This document shows, piece after piece, positions 61,872 through 64,000 of a DNA stretch of 64,000 bases. Source of the DNA: Microbacterium commune. GTDB lineage: Bacteria > Actinomycetota > Actinomycetes > Actinomycetales > Microbacteriaceae. The DNA is taken from positions 923,727 through 987,726 of the forward strand of contig NZ_JACSPX010000001.1 of NCBI RefSeq assembly GCF_014836945.1, in the 5' to 3' direction. Both the position numbers and the translations under genes were made by a program. Under the pieces are notes generated by a model. That model had not been told where the DNA came from and made no database searches. It was given only the letters and a program-made list of their open reading frames with translations. Every line of letters starts with the position of its first letter. Positions within the stretch are counted from its first letter, which is position 1.

Positions 61872-62444
61872 TCAGTCGCTCGTGGTCGTAGGTTCGGTGC
61901 CGAGGATGCCGGCGAGGGCGTTCTCGATCAGAGACGCGTTCAGCGTCTCGTCGTGGATGCGGGCGTGCCAGAGCACGCCGTCGATGAAGACGGCCGCGGC
62001 GGTCGCCCGCTCTACGCCGTAGGCGGGGATGAGGAAGCCGGTCATCCGCTCCGACCACCGCCGGGCCATGGCGCGCAGCTGGGGATCGTCGACGGCGGCG
62101 GTCACGACGGCGCGGTCGGCCTCGAGTGCGCGCGCGTCGGCGAGCGCCTGCACGATCAGCTGCGTCAGCACCTGCGGGGTCGCGCCGCGCTGCTCCAGCG
62201 CTGAGCGGATGCCGTCGACGCGAGCGTCGAGCTCGGCGACCAGGTGATGCAGAGCCTGCGAGCGCAGGTCGTCGAGCGTGGCGAAGTAGTGCGTGGTCGC
62301 ACCGAGGGGCACGCCCGCGCGAGCGGCGATCAGACGGTGAGTGACCGCGCTCACCCCCAACTCGAGGATCAGCTCGGCTGTCGCGGCGATGATCTCGGTA
62401 CGGCGCGCCTCGGGATCACGACGGCGGCGTGGCGGCTCGCTCAT
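61872..62444 (-). CDS. TetR-family transcriptional repressor
   Basis: 190 residues. The N-terminal helix-turn-helix reads ILELGVSAVTHRLIAARAGV, then PLGATTHYF, typical of TetR. The C-terminal ligand domain is variable. I use ATG 62444 with GGGAGG just upstream; GTG 62459 is a close alternative (five residues longer). Directly upstream of the RND gene and in the same direction, with an inverted repeat over its own promoter, so autoregulation and pump control are likely. Inducer unknown. Confidence 0.9.
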   Translation of the reverse strand: MSEPPRRRRDPEARRTEIIAATAELILELGVSAVTHRLIAARAGVPLGATTHYFATLDDLRSQALHHLVAELDARVDGIRSALEQRGATPQVLTQLIVQALADARALEADRAVVTAAVDDPQLRAMARRWSERMTGFLIPAYGVERATAAAVFIDGVLWHARIHDETLNASLIENALAGILGTEPTTTSD

Positions 62445-62464
62445 GACCCTCCCGGGCACTCAAG

Positions 62465-62484
62465 ATGTACGTCTGTACATTATG
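62465..62484 (-). promoter_or_regulatory. TetR promoter and operator
   Basis: ATGTAC-GTCT-GTACAT (62465-62480), an inverted repeat with 6-bp arms, overlaps a -10 box CATAAT (62484-62479, minus strand). Size, symmetry and position suit a TetR dimer. Confidence 0.6.
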
Positions 62485-62515
62485 CGCGCCCGAACCTGTG
62501 GCCTGACTGGCAACC

Positions 62516-62878
62516 TCAGCCCAGCGCGCTCCCGCAGGCGAGGCCGACCAGCGCGGCGACGAGCGAGAGCACAAGCATCCCGACCACATCGACGACCGCC
62601 GCGCGCCGCGCGCCGTCCCGCCACAGCGAGACCGCGTCGATCATCGCCGTGCTGAAGGTGGTGTAGCCGCCGAGGAACCCGGCACCCACGACGAAGGCGC
62701 TGCCGGGAAGCATCCCGACCACCACGCCCAGCAGCAGCGAGCCGGTCACGTTGATCACCATCACGCCCCACGGGAAGCGCGAGCGGGCGATGCCCGCGAT
62801 GCCGATGTCGATCAGGTACCGGGCGGCGGCGCCGAGTCCGCCGCAGGCGGCGGCCAGCGCAAACACCAGCGGACTCAC
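62516..62878 (-). CDS. crcB: Fluoride channel subunit CrcB (second of pair)
   Basis: 120 residues, four membrane segments. GGLGAAARYLID, FPWGVMVINVTGSLLLG and GAGFLGGYTTFSTAMID are Fluc/CrcB motifs, with the pore Asn in the middle segment and the Phe-box region in the last. Exports fluoride as a dual-topology or paired dimer. GTG 62878 overlaps the first crcB stop (GTGA). Two adjacent non-identical crcB genes usually form a heterodimer. No fluoride riboswitch was seen. Confidence 0.92.
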   Translation of the reverse strand: MSPLVFALAAACGGLGAAARYLIDIGIAGIARSRFPWGVMVINVTGSLLLGVVVGMLPGSAFVVGAGFLGGYTTFSTAMIDAVSLWRDGARRAAVVDVVGMLVLSLVAALVGLACGSALG

Positions 62879-63264
62879 GACGCCCGCCCGACGCGGAAGG
62901 ATCCGCCGATCCGCAGGCCGAGCCACGCGGACACCAGCCCGCCGCCGACGCTCGCGACGACGTATCCCACGGCGCGCGCGGGCGAGTCGGCCCACAGCTC
63001 GACGCTGTCGAGCGCGAACGCGCTGTACGTGGTGAATCCGCCCAGCATCCCGGTGCCGAGCAGGATCCGCAGGTCGGATGCGGGAAGACGAGCGGTCAGG
63101 ATGCCGAGCAGCATGGCCCCCGCGATGTTGGCCACCAGCACCGCGACGGGGGCGTCGGCGATGAGCATCCCGAGCCCGAGGCGGGCGGCGGTGCCGACCG
63201 TCCCGCCCACCGCGGCCAGCCCCGCCCGACGGATGACGGTGCGCACGGGGGTCGGGGTGGTCAC
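62875..63264 (-). CDS. crcB: Fluoride channel subunit CrcB (first of pair)
   Basis: 129 residues, four membrane segments. VGGTVGTAARLGLG, VLVANIAGAMLLG and GTGMLGGFTTYSAFALD match CrcB. The GTG start at 63264 has TAGAGT exactly six bases upstream, so the operon is probably leaderless and lacks room for a fluoride riboswitch. Forms a pair with the overlapping downstream gene. Confidence 0.92.
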   Translation of the reverse strand: MTTPTPVRTVIRRAGLAAVGGTVGTAARLGLGMLIADAPVAVLVANIAGAMLLGILTARLPASDLRILLGTGMLGGFTTYSAFALDSVELWADSPARAVGYVVASVGGGLVSAWLGLRIGGSFRVGRAS

Positions 63265-63270
63265 TGCGCC

Positions 63271-63276
63271 ACTCTA
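63271..63276 (-). promoter_or_regulatory. -10 box of leaderless crcB pair
   Basis: TAGAGT, six bases (GGCGCA), then GTG 63264. Confidence 0.55.
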
Positions 63277-63314
63277 GCCGCGCGCCTGCCCGCGGTCGCT
63301 CGCCCGCCGTTGCA

Positions 63315-63320
63315 TAGACT
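63315..63320 (+). promoter_or_regulatory. Candidate -10 box of the Pr6Pr-like gene
   Basis: TAGACT, giving a leader of about 53 bases with GGGAGGA ten bases before GTG 63381. Divergent from the crcB promoter. Confidence 0.45.
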
Positions 63321-63380
63321 CGAAGCGGTGGTGCGGCTGCGCCCCCGATGCCGCCGGACCGCCGGGAGGACGACGCTCGA

Positions 63381-64000
63381 GTGCTCACGCGAAGGATCTT
63401 CGGCTGGTCTCGTCTGGCGACCGCCGCCGTGTGCATCGCGGCGCTGGTGCACCGGATGCTGTGGGGCATGGGCTCGCAGACCATGGCCGGCTCGAACTTC
63501 TTCGCCTATCTGACGATCCAGTCGAACACCGCGTTCGCTGTGCTGGCTGTCGTCGCCGGGGTCGTCGCCCTGCGCCGCGAGGAGGATCCGGCGTGGCTGA
63601 CCACGGCTCGCGCCCTCGTGCTCAGCTGGACGATCACCGCCGGTCTCGCGTTCGCGCTCATCGTGTGGCAGGCCGGCGAGCACGGCATCCCGATCACCGT
63701 CCCCTGGTCGGACGTCGTGCTGCATTTCGTGCTGCCGGCGTGGGCGGTCGTCGCGTGGGTGTTCGGCCCCGGCCGGCGTGAAGCGTCGTGGCGCGTGGTG
63801 CCGTTCGTGCTGCTGTATCCGGTGGCGTGGGGCGTCTTCACGATCTGGCGCGGCACCGTCATCGGCTGGTATCCGTACTACTTCCTCGACCTGCGCCAGG
63901 TGTCCGGCGTGGGCGAGATGGTGCTCAGCTGCGCGCTGGCCCTGGCGATCTTCGCCGGGGTCGCGGTCGCGCTCGTGCTGCTCAGCAAGGTGCGGCCCAC
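63381..64000 (+). CDS. Pr6Pr-family integral membrane protein (3' end outside window)
   Basis: 206 codons visible, running off the right edge. Six membrane segments can be traced. HRMLWGMGSQTMAGSNFFAY, then LTIQSNTAFAVLA near the start, LHFVLPAWAVVAWVFGPG in the middle and GWYPYYFLDLRQVSG near the end are typical of Pr6Pr-type proteins, small six-helix proteins of unknown function found in actinobacteria. GTG 63381 is supported by GGAGGA upstream. Confidence 0.8.
   Translation, partial: MLTRRIFGWSRLATAAVCIAALVHRMLWGMGSQTMAGSNFFAYLTIQSNTAFAVLAVVAGVVALRREEDPAWLTTARALVLSWTITAGLAFALIVWQAGEHGIPITVPWSDVVLHFVLPAWAVVAWVFGPGRREASWRVVPFVLLYPVAWGVFTIWRGTVIGWYPYYFLDLRQVSGVGEMVLSCALALAIFAGVAVALVLLSKVRP

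Noticed and set aside
63328-63513. Alternative leaderless reading frame from GTG 63328, seven bases after TAGACT
   Set aside because: It is in a different frame from the Pr6Pr-like gene, overlaps most of its start, is Arg/Cys-rich and matches no family; GTG 63381 has a good ribosome-binding site.

Overview
High-GC DNA (about 70% G+C by eye) with GTG/TTG starts, many leaderless -10 boxes and actinobacterial gene families (an Rv2578c-type radical SAM protein, paired CrcB proteins, EccC/FHA/PknB-type signalling) points to an actinobacterium. Gene content and style best suit the Microbacteriaceae, perhaps Microbacterium; this is inference. No rRNA, tRNA, CRISPR array, insertion sequence or prophage was seen. 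The longest stretch without a gene is 296 bases (39738-40033).

Left part (1-36816, all minus strand): 19 co-oriented genes, mostly joined by 1-4 base stop/start overlaps. They form two tandem, diverged copies of one module. Shared core order: giant Ig-like/FN3 surface protein, MoxR AAA+ ATPase, DUF58 protein, transglutaminase-like membrane protein, membrane protein with a C-terminal FHA domain, PP2C phosphatase. Copy 2 (36816 to 21751) begins with a Ser/Thr kinase and ends with a small tail-anchored protein. Copy 1 (21626 to 1) continues into another FHA protein, a kinase with an external domain, an FHA-HTH protein, a second RDD-FHA protein and an FHA-bearing FtsK/SpoIIIE ATPase of the EssC/EccC (type VII secretion) kind that runs off the left edge. 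The core resembles what I recall as the PFNA cluster of bifidobacteria. Both transglutaminase-like proteins lack the catalytic Cys. My reading is a phosphothreonine-controlled machine that builds or senses a giant cell-surface fibre, linked to a type VII-like secretion ATPase.

Middle part (36970-44359): tag (3-methyladenine glycosylase), an acyl-CoA oxidase, an MFS transporter, a metNIQ methionine importer and a divergent Ohr/OsmC peroxidase. The metN and ohr -10 boxes overlap on opposite strands. A perfect 26-bp inverted repeat follows the MFS gene.

Right part (44554-64000): recQ; a secreted FN3 plus CWB2 cell-wall-binding protein; an ECF importer (YkoE-like S component, then a fused A-A-T protein behind a DtxR/IdeR-like box); an acyl-CoA dehydrogenase; a VanY-type carboxypeptidase; an Rv2578c-type radical SAM protein; an ASCH protein; a DEAD-box helicase with a long repetitive disordered N-terminus; an aldose epimerase; an RND exporter behind its TetR regulator; two overlapping crcB fluoride channel genes; and a Pr6Pr-type membrane protein cut by the right edge. 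A second large hairpin lies between recQ and the cell-wall-binding gene. At least eight genes have a TANNNT-like box exactly six bases before the start codon, as expected for leaderless mRNAs.
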